Of a stretch of 64,000 nucleotides of DNA, positions 29,334-38,535 are shown piece after piece. The DNA is taken from the NCBI RefSeq assembly GCF_026410505.1, contig NZ_JAPMIU010000014.1, positions 1 to 64,000 on the forward strand. Reading direction: 5' to 3'. The stretch's first letter is position 1, and the number at the start of each line of letters is the position of its first letter. This DNA comes from Frateuria hangzhouensis (lineage in GTDB: Bacteria; Pseudomonadota; Gammaproteobacteria; Xanthomonadales; Rhodanobacteraceae). The notes under the pieces were generated by a model, which saw nothing but the letters and a program-made list of their open reading frames with translations, had not been told where the DNA came from and ran no database searches. The position numbers and the translations under genes are program-made.

Positions 29334-30475
29334 AAGTCCCTGCCGCATCCGCCGGGGAGAGGTCGGGCACCAGGTCCTGCCTGCGCCTCGCAACCATGCT
29401 CGCCCTGCTCGCGCTGCTCGGCGGCTGCGCGCGGCCGCGCGTGGAAGCGCCGCCGCGCCGCCCGGCCGAGGTGCGCGCGCAGATCGTGCGGATGCTGCCC
29501 GCCGATACCGCCGACCGCGGCGGCTGGGCAACCGATGTCTACGCCGCCTTCGCCGCGCTGGACATCCCGCCGACCGACAGCAACCTGTGCGCAGCGCTGG
29601 CCGTTACCGCGCAGGAGTCGTCCTTCCACGCGGAACCCCAAGTGCCCGGCCTGGCCCGCATCGCGCGCAAGGAGATCGACCGTCGCGCCGCGCAACACCA
29701 CATCCCCGGGTTTCTCGTGCGCGCCGCGCTCGCGCTGGACTCACCCGGCGGCAAGAGCTACGGCGAGCGCCTGGCCGCGGTGCGCACCGAGCGCGAGCTC
29801 AGCCGGCTGTACGAGGACTTCATCGGCATGGTGCCGCTGGGCCGGCGGCTGCTGGGCGACGGCAACCCGGTGCACACCGGCGGCCCGATGCAGGTCAGCG
29901 TGGCCTTCGCCGAAGATTACGCGAACGATCACGCCTATCCGTACCCCGTCGACGGGTCGATTCGCCACGAGGTGTTCAGCCGTCGCGGCGGCATGTATTT
30001 CGGGATCGCCCATCTGCTGGGCTATCCGGCGGACTACCCGCGCATGCTCTACCGCTTCGCCGACTTCAACGCCGGCTGGTACGCCAGCCGCAATGCAGCG
30101 TTCCAGAACGCCGTGAGCGTGGCCTCCGGCATTCCGCTGGACTTCGACGGCGACCTGCTCCGCTACGACGGCGGCGTCGGCGCCACCGAACGCGCTGTGC
30201 GCACGCTGGTGGGCCGGCTGGACCTGGACGAAGGCGACATCCACGACGCACTGGCGCAGGGCGAGAGCCCCGACTTCGCGCGCACCGACCTGTACGCACG
30301 CGTGTTTGAGCTGGCCGAGGCCACCGCCCGCAAGCCGCTGCCGCGCGCCATGCTGCCGCGCATCCGCCTGGAAAGCCCCAAGATCACCCGCAAGCTCACC
30401 ACCGCCTGGTTCGCCAAGCGCGTGGATGGGCGCTACCAGCGTTGCCTGAAGCTGGCATCGCGACACCGGCACTGA
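29330..30475 (+). CDS. DUF1615-family lipoprotein
   Basis: A 381-residue lipoprotein: long signal sequence with lipobox LLGGC (Cys33), then a domain with Glu in TAQESSFHAEPQVPGLARIA and a GGPMQVSVAFAEDYA stretch. These recall the lysozyme-like transglycosylase fold (E-S-x-x-x and G-x-M-Q-V). DUF1615 members are conserved lipoproteins of unknown function; a murein-lytic role is inference from those two motifs. Starts within the stop codon of the preceding gene (ATGA). Followed by a GGGTGGGCTTCAGCCCACC repeat. Confidence 0.8.
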   Translation: MKVPAASAGERSGTRSCLRLATMLALLALLGGCARPRVEAPPRRPAEVRAQIVRMLPADTADRGGWATDVYAAFAALDIPPTDSNLCAALAVTAQESSFHAEPQVPGLARIARKEIDRRAAQHHIPGFLVRAALALDSPGGKSYGERLAAVRTERELSRLYEDFIGMVPLGRRLLGDGNPVHTGGPMQVSVAFAEDYANDHAYPYPVDGSIRHEVFSRRGGMYFGIAHLLGYPADYPRMLYRFADFNAGWYASRNAAFQNAVSVASGIPLDFDGDLLRYDGGVGATERAVRTLVGRLDLDEGDIHDALAQGESPDFARTDLYARVFELAEATARKPLPRAMLPRIRLESPKITRKLTTAWFAKRVDGRYQRCLKLASRHRH

Positions 30476-30585
30476 CCGCGCTCCGCGGGGCGCCCATGTG
30501 GAGGCCGGGGCAGGCGCACGACTTCGGCGCTTCGCGCCTACGCGCAGTGCTGCTGGGCCATACCGTCCCGATCTTGAGACCGACC

Positions 30586-30648
30586 GTAGGGTGGGCTTCA
30601 GCCCACCACGCGCTTGCGGGAAAGGCGGTGGGCTGAAGCCCACCCTAC
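30586..30648. repeat. REPIN-like inverted repeat, GGGTGGGCTTCAGCCCACC family
   Basis: Two complete inverted arms around ACGCGCTTGCGGGAAAGGC, lying between the convergent DUF1615 and DUF763 genes. Confidence 0.85.
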
Positions 30649-30654
30649 GAAGCG

Positions 30655-31932
30655 CTAGGAAACTTTCTTCCGCCCGGCTGACAGCTCCGCCGGCGGCTCC
30701 CAGCCAAACACGCTGCGTCCGCCGTACTCGTGCGAGCGCGCGCGCTCGTCGGCGATGTACTGCTCCACCGACGGGCCCTTGGCGTGCCGTTCCAGCCGGC
30801 GCGCCTGTTCGTCGAGCCGCTTGAGCGCGGCCAGTTGTTCGTCGCGGCCCAGCTTCGCGTTCTCCACGGCGGACTTCAGCACGCCGATGGTGTGGTCGTA
30901 GACGCGCGTGGGTACCGGGAACGGGTGGCGGTCCTTGCCGCCGTGCGCCAGCGAGAAGCGCGCCGGATCGCTGAAACGGCACGGCGCGCCATGCACCACC
31001 TCGGCCACCATCGCCAGCGCGCGCACGGTGCGGGCGCCCACGCCCGGCACCTGCAGCAGTTCGATGAAATCGCGCGGACCGTTCTGCGCCGCGGCGGCCA
31101 GCGCGCCATGCAGGCGCCGCGTGACCACGTCGGTACCGCGCACGTCGTGGTGGTCGGGCATCGAAAGGTGCGGCAACAGCCCCAGTTGCAGCGGTGCGTC
31201 GGCCGGCGGCGCGGGCGCAGGCTTGCCTTCGATGCGCCCCAGTTCGCGCGCGATGCCGTCGGGTCCCAGCGTCTGCAGCAGATCCAGTTGCGCCAGGCGC
31301 GAGGCCTGCGCGCGACGGTCGGCCAGGTTCACGATGCGCCCCTGCCCCGGCCCATCGACCGCCGCGTGCGGGTCGTCGACGAAGCTTTTGAGGTTCTCCG
31401 ACAGCCAGTGGTAGCGGCGCGCCTGGCGGCGCTCGCCGTTCATGCCCTGCTGCACCACCACCCACTGGCCGTCGTCGCTGACGATGAAACCGTGCAGGTA
31501 GAGATCGAACCCATCCTGCACCGCGGCACTGTCCACCTTGGCCACCAGCCGGCTCGCGCTTGCCAGCGCGCTGCCGTCGAAGCCGACCCTCTCGCCGATC
31601 GCCACCAGCTCGCCCGGCGTGGCGCGCGAATACTTGCCGCGCCCGCCACACGCGTGGATGCCCAGCTCGCCCGACAGCGGCGCCAGCCCGCGCTTGAGCG
31701 CACCGATCACGCTGGTGGTGATGCCGGAGGAATGCCAGTCCATGCCCATCACCGCGCCGAAGGACTGGAACCAGAACGGGTGGGCCAACCTGCGCAGGAA
31801 TTCGTCGCGGCCGTACTCGCGCACGATCACCTCGGCCATCAGCGCGCCCAGCCGCGTCATCCGGTCCGCCAGCCAGCGCGGCACGCGCCCGCCATGCAGC
31901 GGCAGGTCGGCGCTTCCGGATCGTCGGGTCAT
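30655..31932 (-). CDS. DUF763-domain protein
   Basis: A 425-residue cytoplasmic protein of the DUF763 family (PF05559). It has N-terminal SADLPLHGGRVPRWL, then LAHPFWFQSFGAVMGMDWHSSG and ACGGRGKYSR. A helix-hairpin-helix-like stretch (FIELLQVPGVGARTVRALA) suggests DNA contact. The family is unassigned but is often discussed with DNA repair. ATG at 31932 aligns with the family start. Converges on the DUF1615 lipoprotein gene. Confidence 0.85.
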   Translation of the reverse strand: MTRRSGSADLPLHGGRVPRWLADRMTRLGALMAEVIVREYGRDEFLRRLAHPFWFQSFGAVMGMDWHSSGITTSVIGALKRGLAPLSGELGIHACGGRGKYSRATPGELVAIGERVGFDGSALASASRLVAKVDSAAVQDGFDLYLHGFIVSDDGQWVVVQQGMNGERRQARRYHWLSENLKSFVDDPHAAVDGPGQGRIVNLADRRAQASRLAQLDLLQTLGPDGIARELGRIEGKPAPAPPADAPLQLGLLPHLSMPDHHDVRGTDVVTRRLHGALAAAAQNGPRDFIELLQVPGVGARTVRALAMVAEVVHGAPCRFSDPARFSLAHGGKDRHPFPVPTRVYDHTIGVLKSAVENAKLGRDEQLAALKRLDEQARRLERHAKGPSVEQYIADERARSHEYGGRSVFGWEPPAELSAGRKKVS

Positions 31933-31969
31933 GCGGTCGGGATCTCCAGCAAATGGGCAGGCGCCACCG

Positions 31970-31992
31970 CAGGGTGGGCTTCAGCCCACCAT
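31970..31992. repeat. Single GGGTGGGCTTCAGCCCACC arm
   Basis: One self-complementary arm only, upstream of the DUF763 gene. Confidence 0.7.
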
Positions 31993-32111
31993 GCAAGCAG
32001 CGCGCAAGTCCCGAGTATCCCAGAACGCCGTCTCACGGAATGAACCTCCCGCCACCCGCCGCCTACACCGTCCCATGGACCGCGCGCGCGTCGGCTCGCT
32101 AAGCTGGGGCG

Positions 32112-33236
32112 ATGCCCCTGCCCCACACGCCCATGACCACCGCCCCCGACCGTGCCGTCACCCGCCTCGCCTGGGCCCGCGCCACCCTCGGCGATACCAC
32201 GCTCACGCTGGAGCCGGCCTCGTCCGACGCCAGTTTCCGCAGCTATTGGCGCACGCAGTCGGAGGGCACCAGCTGGATCGTGATGGACTCGCCCCCGGCA
32301 CTGGAAGACCCCGCGCCATGGCTGGCCATCGGCGAGCGCCTGCGCGCGGCCGGGCTGCACGCTCCCGCGGTGCTCGCGCACGATCTCGCGCAAGGCTTCC
32401 TGCTGATCGAGGACCTTGGCCGGCAGCCCTACCTGCCGGCCTTGGCTGACGACACGGTCGATGCACTCTACGGCCAGGCCATGGACGCCCTGCTGCGCCT
32501 GCAGACCCGCGTCGATGGCACCGACCTGCCGCCGTACAACCACGCCTTCCTGCAGCGCGAACTGGAGCTGATGCCCGAATGGTTCCTGCAGCGCCACCTG
32601 GGCTACACGCCCGAGTGCGAAGAGTGGGACGTGATCGAGCAGGCATTCACCGTGCTGCTGCACAACGCCGCCGAGCAGCCGCGCGTGTTCGTGCATCGGG
32701 ATTTCCACAGCCGCAACCTGATGCTCGTCGGGGACGCCGCAGCCGGTGGGCGCGGGCTGCCCTGCCTGACGCCCTTGCTTGAAACCGAGCCGGCTCCGCA
32801 ATCAGCCGATCGCGTGCCGCTGTTGCGCAACCCTGGCATCATCGACTTCCAGGGCGCGCTGCACGGTCCGCTCGCTTACGACCTGGCCTCCCTGCTGCGC
32901 GATTGCTACATCGCCTGGGACGAGGCGCGCATCACGCAGTGGGTCGAGCAATATCGCCAGCGCGCGCTTCAGGCCAGCCTGCTCGATGCCGCGGTCGATA
33001 CCGCCCGCTTCCGCCGCTGGGTCGACTTGATCGGCCTGCAGCGCCACCTCAAGGTGCTCGGCATCTTCTGCCGCCTGTGGTACCGCGACGGCAAACGCGG
33101 GTATCTGGCCGACCTGCCGCGCGTGCTCGGCTACGTGCTCGACGTCGCGCGCCGCTATCCCGAACTGGCCGACTTCGCTGCCTTGATCGAGCGTTGCATC
33201 GGCGATCGCGACATCACCAAGCCGGCGACCGCATGA
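32112..33236 (+). CDS. amgK: N-acetylmuramate/N-acetylglucosamine kinase (AmgK)
   Basis: A 374-residue aminoglycoside-phosphotransferase-fold sugar kinase. Its catalytic loop is VHRDFHSRNLM and its Mg-binding segment GIIDFQGALHGPLAYDLASLL. It phosphorylates the anomeric hydroxyl of MurNAc or GlcNAc in peptidoglycan recycling. Between the catalytic loop and the DFQ block there are ~25 more residues than in most homologues I recall (a LPCLTPLLETEPAPQS-like insert), an oddity. The stop overlaps the start of murU (ATGA), the usual partner. Start 32112 follows a weak CTGGGGC site; MTTAPD at 32133 is possible. Confidence 0.88.
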   Translation: MPLPHTPMTTAPDRAVTRLAWARATLGDTTLTLEPASSDASFRSYWRTQSEGTSWIVMDSPPALEDPAPWLAIGERLRAAGLHAPAVLAHDLAQGFLLIEDLGRQPYLPALADDTVDALYGQAMDALLRLQTRVDGTDLPPYNHAFLQRELELMPEWFLQRHLGYTPECEEWDVIEQAFTVLLHNAAEQPRVFVHRDFHSRNLMLVGDAAAGGRGLPCLTPLLETEPAPQSADRVPLLRNPGIIDFQGALHGPLAYDLASLLRDCYIAWDEARITQWVEQYRQRALQASLLDAAVDTARFRRWVDLIGLQRHLKVLGIFCRLWYRDGKRGYLADLPRVLGYVLDVARRYPELADFAALIERCIGDRDITKPATA

Positions 33237-33943
33237 GGCACGCGCTGATCTTCGCCGCGGGCCTGGGCGAGCGCATGCGTCCGCTCACCGAGAACACACC
33301 CAAACCGTTGCTCGAGGCCGGCGGCAAGCCGCTGATCGTATGGCATCTGGAAAAGCTCGCCGCCGCCGGCGTGCATTACGTGGTGATCAACACGTCACAC
33401 CTGGCCGGTCAGTTCCCCGAGGCGCTGGGCGACGGCAGCCGCTGGGGCCTGCGCATCCGCTACGCCTACGAGGGCACGGTGCCGCTGGAAACCGGCGGCG
33501 GCATGCTCAACGCACTGCCGTTGCTTGGCGAGGCGCCCTTCATCGCGGTCAACGGCGACATCCACAGCGATGTGGACTATGCCGCGCTGCCGCTGGAGCC
33601 GCAGGGCCTCGCGCAGCTGGTGATGGTCGAAAATCCCGCGCATCACCCGCAGGGCGATTTCGCCCTCGACGCCCAAAGTCACCTGCACGACGAAGGCATG
33701 CCGCGGTTGACCTTCAGCGGCATCGGCGTCTACCGCCGCGAGCTGCTGGAGCACTGGCGCGCGGCGATAGGCGACGCCGCCGGCGCCGACGACACGCCGC
33801 CGCGGTTCAAGCTTGCTCCGCTGCTGCGCGCAGCCATGGCGCGCGGCCAAATCGGCGGTACGCACCACCGCGGAGCGTGGACCGACGTCGGCACCCCCGC
33901 CCGGCTGGCCGAGCTCGACCAGCGCCTTCCGCGGCACGACTGA
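33233..33943 (+). CDS. murU: N-acetylmuramate-1-phosphate uridylyltransferase (MurU)
   Basis: A 236-residue nucleotidyltransferase. N-terminal LIFAAGLGERMRPLTENTPKP is the nucleotide-sugar pyrophosphorylase signature. AVNGDIHSD carries the metal Asp and HRGAWTDVGTPARLAELD is the C-terminal block. It makes UDP-MurNAc from MurNAc-1-phosphate, completing the recycling shortcut that bypasses MurA and makes cells tolerant to fosfomycin (known for Pseudomonas). Coupled to amgK by ATGA overlap. Confidence 0.92.
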   Translation: MRHALIFAAGLGERMRPLTENTPKPLLEAGGKPLIVWHLEKLAAAGVHYVVINTSHLAGQFPEALGDGSRWGLRIRYAYEGTVPLETGGGMLNALPLLGEAPFIAVNGDIHSDVDYAALPLEPQGLAQLVMVENPAHHPQGDFALDAQSHLHDEGMPRLTFSGIGVYRRELLEHWRAAIGDAAGADDTPPRFKLAPLLRAAMARGQIGGTHHRGAWTDVGTPARLAELDQRLPRHD

Positions 33944-34091
33944 GCCGCGCCACGCCGAGGCTGCCTGCACGTGGCGGCGCCGAGCTGGCGCGCGCCGTCG
34001 CGGGGGCAGGCAGGCTCCCGTGTTCCGGGTGCTGCGATGACGTGCCGTGCATGGCGCGCGCCTATAGTGGAAGAAAACAAAACCGACGAAC

Positions 34092-35585
34092 ATGCGGCCC
34101 ATGGACGATAACCAACGGATGCAAGCCGATCCAGGGATGGCGCAGCGCGTGCGCAGCTACGACTGGGGCGCTACCGCGCTGGGGCCGATGGCATCGTGGC
34201 CGCAGGCGTTGCGTACCGTGGTCGACATCATCCTGTCCTCCAACCTGCCGATGGTGATGGCCTGGGGCCCGGACGCCCAACTGGTCTACAACGACGCCTA
34301 CGCCGTATTCGCTGGCGGACGCCATCCGTACCTGCTCGGCCTCAATGTGCTGGCGGCCTGGCCCGAAGTGGCCGAGTTCAACCAGCACGTGCTGGACACG
34401 ACGCTGGCGGGCCGGCCGCTGTCCTACAAGGACCAGCCGCTGGTGCTGTTCCGCCACGGCCATGCCGAGGAGGTCTGGCTGGACCTGGACTACACCCCGC
34501 TGCGCGACGGCGACGGTGCGCCGCGCGGCTTCCTGGCCACCGTGGTGGAAACCACCGCCCGCGTGAATGCCGAGCGCGCGTACCATCGCGCCCGCGAACA
34601 GGTCGAGCTCGCGCTCGATGCCGGCGCGGTGATCGGCACCTGGTTGTGGGACATCCAGGCCGACCGTGTCACCGCCGACAGCCGCTTCGCACGCACCTTT
34701 TCGATCGATCCGGCCCAGGCGGCCGCCGGCGTGCCGATCGATGTTTTCACCGAGCGCATCCACCCGCGCGACCGGCCGGAAGTGGAGGCGCGCATCCGCG
34801 AAAGCCTGCAGGGCGCGCCCTACCGCTGCCAGTACCGCATCCGCCAGCCGGACGACACTTACCTGTGGGTCGAAGCCTCCGGACGCTGCGAGCAGGACCC
34901 GAACGGGAAACCGACCTGCTTCGCCGGCCTGATGGTCGACGTGCAGGAGCGCAAGCTGTCCGAGCAGCAGCAGCGCACGATGATCAACGAACTCAATCAC
35001 CGGGTGAAGAACACCCTGGCCATCGTGCAGTCGCTCGCCGCGCAATCGTTCAGCGGGGCTCCGTCGGTGGAAAGTGCGGCCGAGGTGTTCAACGCGCGCC
35101 TGATCTCGCTCTCGCACGCGCACGACGTGCTGACCCGCGAGCACTGGCTCAGTGCCCTGCTGGGCGACCTGGTCGAACAGATGGCGCGATCGCACAATTT
35201 CCGCGGCAGCGAGCGTTTCGACATCGAGGGGCCCCGCGTGCGGCTGTCGCCGCAGAACGCGCTGTCCTTCGCCATGGCGCTGCACGAGCTGGCCACCAAC
35301 GCGATCAAGTACGGCGCGCTGGGCAACCGCGGCGGCGGCGTGCGCATCCACTGGCGGCTGGGCGAAGCCGACGGCCGGCGCGTGCTTTACCTGGACTGGG
35401 TCGAACATGGCGGCCCTTCCGTGCGCCCGCCGGAGCGCAAGGGGTTCGGCACGCGGCTGATCGAACGCAGCCTCAACCCCTCACGCAACGGCGCCGTCTG
35501 CATCGACTACCGCGAAAGCGGCCTGGCCTGCCACATCGCCGTGCCGTTGCCGGAGGTGGCAGCGGAGCCGGGCGTCCTCCTGTAG
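34092..35585 (+). CDS. PAS-domain sensor histidine kinase, HWE family
   Basis: A 497-residue soluble kinase. Residues ~30-155 form a PAS-like domain of the type seen in HWE kinases (MVMAWGPDAQLVYNDAYAV). A second PAS/PAC domain covers ~175-290. The HWE phosphoacceptor is His303 (ELNHRVKNTLAIVQSLA). The ATP-binding part has ALHELATNAIKYGAL (N box) and GFGTRLIERSL (G box). No transmembrane segment. No response regulator is adjacent, so it is an orphan here; the input signal is unknown. MDDNQ at 34101 is an alternative start. Confidence 0.88.
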   Translation: MRPMDDNQRMQADPGMAQRVRSYDWGATALGPMASWPQALRTVVDIILSSNLPMVMAWGPDAQLVYNDAYAVFAGGRHPYLLGLNVLAAWPEVAEFNQHVLDTTLAGRPLSYKDQPLVLFRHGHAEEVWLDLDYTPLRDGDGAPRGFLATVVETTARVNAERAYHRAREQVELALDAGAVIGTWLWDIQADRVTADSRFARTFSIDPAQAAAGVPIDVFTERIHPRDRPEVEARIRESLQGAPYRCQYRIRQPDDTYLWVEASGRCEQDPNGKPTCFAGLMVDVQERKLSEQQQRTMINELNHRVKNTLAIVQSLAAQSFSGAPSVESAAEVFNARLISLSHAHDVLTREHWLSALLGDLVEQMARSHNFRGSERFDIEGPRVRLSPQNALSFAMALHELATNAIKYGALGNRGGGVRIHWRLGEADGRRVLYLDWVEHGGPSVRPPERKGFGTRLIERSLNPSRNGAVCIDYRESGLACHIAVPLPEVAAEPGVLL

Positions 35586-35648
35586 GCAACCCTTATTACC
35601 CGCTGGCCCGATCCCTTGCAGGAGCGGCGGTGGGTAGGCGCCGAAAGC

Positions 35649-36725
35649 TCAGCGACCCGCGGGACGCAGCGTCGGCGGGATCGGCAGCGCCGTGATCGCT
35701 ACGGGCTCGCTGGCGGGAATGAGGTTGCCGGGGGGCGCGCCCTGCGTCGGTTCCGCCGCGGGCGGGACGATGTCCGCGGTCGGCGCCGGCGCGGCTTGCG
35801 TGGCCGCCGTGGGCGCCTTGCCGGGCAACGGCGGGCGGATGTCGACCACGTCCTGCGACAATGCCGCCGCCTCGGCCGCTTTGGTCATCACGATGATGCT
35901 GATGCGCCGGTTGATCGGGTTGGCCGGATGGGCCTTGTCCAGCGGCACCGAGGCGGCCAGCCCGAGCACGCGGGCAGTCTTTCCATCGAGCATGCCGCCG
36001 GCCAGTAAAGCGCGGCGCGCGGCATTGGCGCGATCGGTGGACAGCTCCCAGTTGCTGTAGTCGCGCTCGTCGGCGTACGGCGCGTCGTCGGTGTGGCCGG
36101 TGATGCTGATGCGGTTGGGCACGCGATTGATAAAATCGCCCAGCTCGCCGAGGATGGCGCGCGTGTAGTCCTTCAGCTGCGCGCTGCCCAGGTCGAACAT
36201 CGGGCGGTTGAGCTTGTCGACGATCTGGATGCGCAACCCTTCGGAGGTGATGTCCAGCAGCAACTGGTCCTTGAATGGCGCCAGCGCCTGGCTGTTCTGG
36301 ATGGCCGCGTGCAACTGCTCCATCAGTTCCTGCAGCCGTGCCTTTTCCTGCGCGCGGGCACGCTGCTCGAGCGCCTCCTTGGACACCGGGGCCGACGGGC
36401 CGTTGTGGCGGTCCTTGCCCGGGCCATGGGACAGATCCATAGCGCCGCCCAGCTGCACGGCCGCGTCACTGGCGCCACCGGGGCCCATCTGGCCCGGCGG
36501 TGCGACCGTGGCGTTGCCCGGGGTCATGCTGGGGTTGCGGAAGTACTCGGAAATGGCCGCCTTCTGCTCACGCGTGCCGGCGCCGAGGATCCACATCACC
36601 AGGAAGAACGCCATCATCGCGGTGACGAAGTCCGCGTAGGCGACCTTCCAGGCGCCACCGTGATGGCCATGCGCCTGCTTCTTCACCCGCTTGATGATGA
36701 TCGGCGGGCCGCCCCCCTCGCTCAT
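35649..36725 (-). CDS. motB: Flagellar motor protein MotB
   Basis: A 358-residue stator subunit. N-terminal basic tail, then one membrane helix with the proton-channel Asp in AYADFVTAMMAFFLVMW, plug region, and OmpA-like peptidoglycan-binding domain (ITGHTDDAPYADERDYSNWELSTDRANAARRAL...NRRISIIVM). A Pro/Ala-rich tail of ~65 residues follows. The start at 36725 overlaps the motA stop (ATGA). Other flagellar genes are not in this window. Confidence 0.96.
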   Translation of the reverse strand: MSEGGGPPIIIKRVKKQAHGHHGGAWKVAYADFVTAMMAFFLVMWILGAGTREQKAAISEYFRNPSMTPGNATVAPPGQMGPGGASDAAVQLGGAMDLSHGPGKDRHNGPSAPVSKEALEQRARAQEKARLQELMEQLHAAIQNSQALAPFKDQLLLDITSEGLRIQIVDKLNRPMFDLGSAQLKDYTRAILGELGDFINRVPNRISITGHTDDAPYADERDYSNWELSTDRANAARRALLAGGMLDGKTARVLGLAASVPLDKAHPANPINRRISIIVMTKAAEAAALSQDVVDIRPPLPGKAPTAATQAAPAPTADIVPPAAEPTQGAPPGNLIPASEPVAITALPIPPTLRPAGR

Positions 36726-37591
36726 GCACCGGCTCCGGCGCGCGCGCCCTTGAGGTGATCCTCGAGATCCTGGAAGTTGGGTCGCGAATGGGCCGACAGC
36801 ACCTTGCGCGCGAACTCCACCGACACCTTGGGGTTGTAGCCGCGCATGTTGGCCAGCAGCGCCACCTTGACGCACTCGAAGGCCTTGCCGTCCTCTCGCA
36901 CGCGGCTCTCCATCGCCGCCGCCAGTGGGCCGATGAAGCCGTAGCAGAGCAGAATGCCCAGGAACGTGCCAACCAGCGCGCCGGCGATGTGCGCACCGAT
37001 CTGCGAGGTGTCGCCGCCCAGGTTGGACATGGTGGTGACGATGCCCAGCACCGCCGCCACGATGCCGAAGCCCGGCAGCGCATCGGCCATCTTGGCCACC
37101 GCCTGCGCGGGTGCCTCGGCTTCGTGGTGATGGTTGTCGACTTCGGCGTCCAGCAGCGCCTCCAGCTCATGCGCCTCCATGCTGCCGCCGACGATCAGGC
37201 GCAGGCAATCGGTAATGAACTCGACCAGGTGGTGCTCGCCCAGCAGACGCGGATAAGCCGAGAAGACCGGACTCGATTGCGGGTCCTCGATGTGCGGCTC
37301 CATGCCGAGCACGCCTTCCTTGCGCATCACGCCGAAGATGTCGTACAGCAGCGCCAGCAGATCCACGTAGTCCTGCTTGCGGTACTTCGGACCCTTCAGC
37401 AGGCTGCCCACGTCACTCAGCGCGGCCTTGACGATCTTGCCGGGATTGGCCGCCAGGAAGGCGCCGATCGCGCCACCGAAGATGATCAGCAACTCATACG
37501 GCTGCCACAGCGCCAGCAGCTTGCCGTGCGACATCACATAACCACCGAGCACGCAGCCCAGCACGATCAACGAACCAACCAAAACCAACAT
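36722..37591 (-). CDS. motA: Flagellar motor stator protein MotA
   Basis: A 289-residue integral membrane protein. MLVLVGSLIVLGCVLGGYV starts the first helix; LWQPYELLIIFGGAIGAFLAANP is the second. FGIVAAVLGIVTTMSNLGG and AGALVGTFLGILLCYGFIGPL are the pore-facing helices 3 and 4; the cytoplasmic loop between them contacts the rotor. Start chosen at the ATG with GGAG nine nt upstream; the frame is open further upstream into a repeat but is not family-like. Cotranscribed with motB. Confidence 0.95.
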   Translation of the reverse strand: MLVLVGSLIVLGCVLGGYVMSHGKLLALWQPYELLIIFGGAIGAFLAANPGKIVKAALSDVGSLLKGPKYRKQDYVDLLALLYDIFGVMRKEGVLGMEPHIEDPQSSPVFSAYPRLLGEHHLVEFITDCLRLIVGGSMEAHELEALLDAEVDNHHHEAEAPAQAVAKMADALPGFGIVAAVLGIVTTMSNLGGDTSQIGAHIAGALVGTFLGILLCYGFIGPLAAAMESRVREDGKAFECVKVALLANMRGYNPKVSVEFARKVLSAHSRPNFQDLEDHLKGARAGAGA

Positions 37592-37716
37592 GTCCAACAC
37601 TCCGGCGGCACGAGGCCTGGCAGCATTCCGGGTTATCGGTTCGGCAACAAAAAAATTTAGGTTCATCGCCCGACCGCGGCGACTTGTCGGCCACCGGCAA
37701 CCGCCCAACCGAAGAA

Positions 37717-38480
37717 GCCCGGCGCAGGCGAGCCAAGTGGCGGAAAGGCCGCGCAAGAGCAGCAACGTTCCTGCCCGCATCCCCGCGAGCCCCGGCCCCT
37801 CACCCCAGCCCTCTCCCCGGAGGGGAGAGGGAGCAGAGCACGCGGCTCCCGAGCGACCGCGGTAAAGCGGCGGCAGCTCCTCTACGAGCAGGCGCCCGCC
37901 AGGCAAGGCAAGAAGGCACCTAGCTCTTCTCCCACCCCGCGCTCCACAGACCCTTTCTTTTGGTTACTTTTCTTTGGGTCCGCAAAGAAAAGTGACTCGA
38001 GCGCCGACAGGCGATCGAAAGCCCGCCGCATGCGGGCCAGGTCGCGGAAGCACCGCGCAAGAACGGCGAGCCAAACAACGTCATTGCCACATTCCGGCGA
38101 GCCCCGGCCCCTCACCCCAGCCCTCTCCCCGGAGGGGAGAGGGAGCAGAGCACGCAGCTCCCGAGCGACCGCGGTAAAGCGGCGGCAGCTCCTCTATGAG
38201 CAGGCGCAAGCCAGGCAAGGCGAGAGGGCGCCTAGCTCTTCTCTCTCCCCGCGCTCCACCAGACCCTTTCTTTTGGTTACTTTTCTTTGGGTCCGCAAAG
38301 AAAAGTGACTCGAGCGCCGACAGGCGATCGAAAGCCCGCCGCAGGCGAGCCAGGTCTAGGAAGGACGCGGCCAATGCGACAAACGGCACAGCGCCCTTGC
38401 CGACATTCCCGCGAGCCCCGGCCCCTCACCCCAGCCCTCTCCCGGAGGGGAGAGGGAGCAGAGCGGCGGCTCTCGAGCGA
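37717..38480. repeat. ~313-bp direct tandem repeat, about 2.4 copies
   Basis: The landmark GAGCCCCGGCCCCTCACC occurs at 37787, 38099 and 38413 (spacings 312 and 314). Each full unit has a CTCTCCCC/GGGGAGAG palindrome, a conserved GCGACCGCGGTAAAGCGGCG block, and a near-perfect CTTTTCTTTG...CAAAGAAAAG hairpin. Short variable stretches lie between. The third copy is cut off before the hairpin. Confidence 0.85.
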
Positions 38481-38485
38481 CGCCA

Positions 38486-38515
38486 CAAAAAAGCCCGGCA
38501 CGAAGCCGGGCTTTT
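38486..38515 (-). terminator. Intrinsic terminator of the queA-secF operon
   Basis: Nine-bp stem AAGCCCGGC/GCCGGGCTT followed on the minus strand by TTTTTTG, about 20 nt after the secF stop. Confidence 0.85.
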
Positions 38516-38535
38516 CCAATCCCGTACCGGGAAAC

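Larger units (their letters stand above)
37592..38535. other. Gene-free ~940-bp stretch between secF and motA, mainly tandem repeat
   Basis: No supported gene. Bases 37717-38480 are the ~313-bp tandem repeat, then the secF terminator. The first ~125 bases form the motA upstream region, in which I see no convincing promoter. Confidence 0.65.

Noticed and set aside
37717-38480. CRISPR array
   Set aside because: Repeats are ~313 bp apart and several hundred bp long, not 24-40 bp with uniform spacers, and no cas genes are present.
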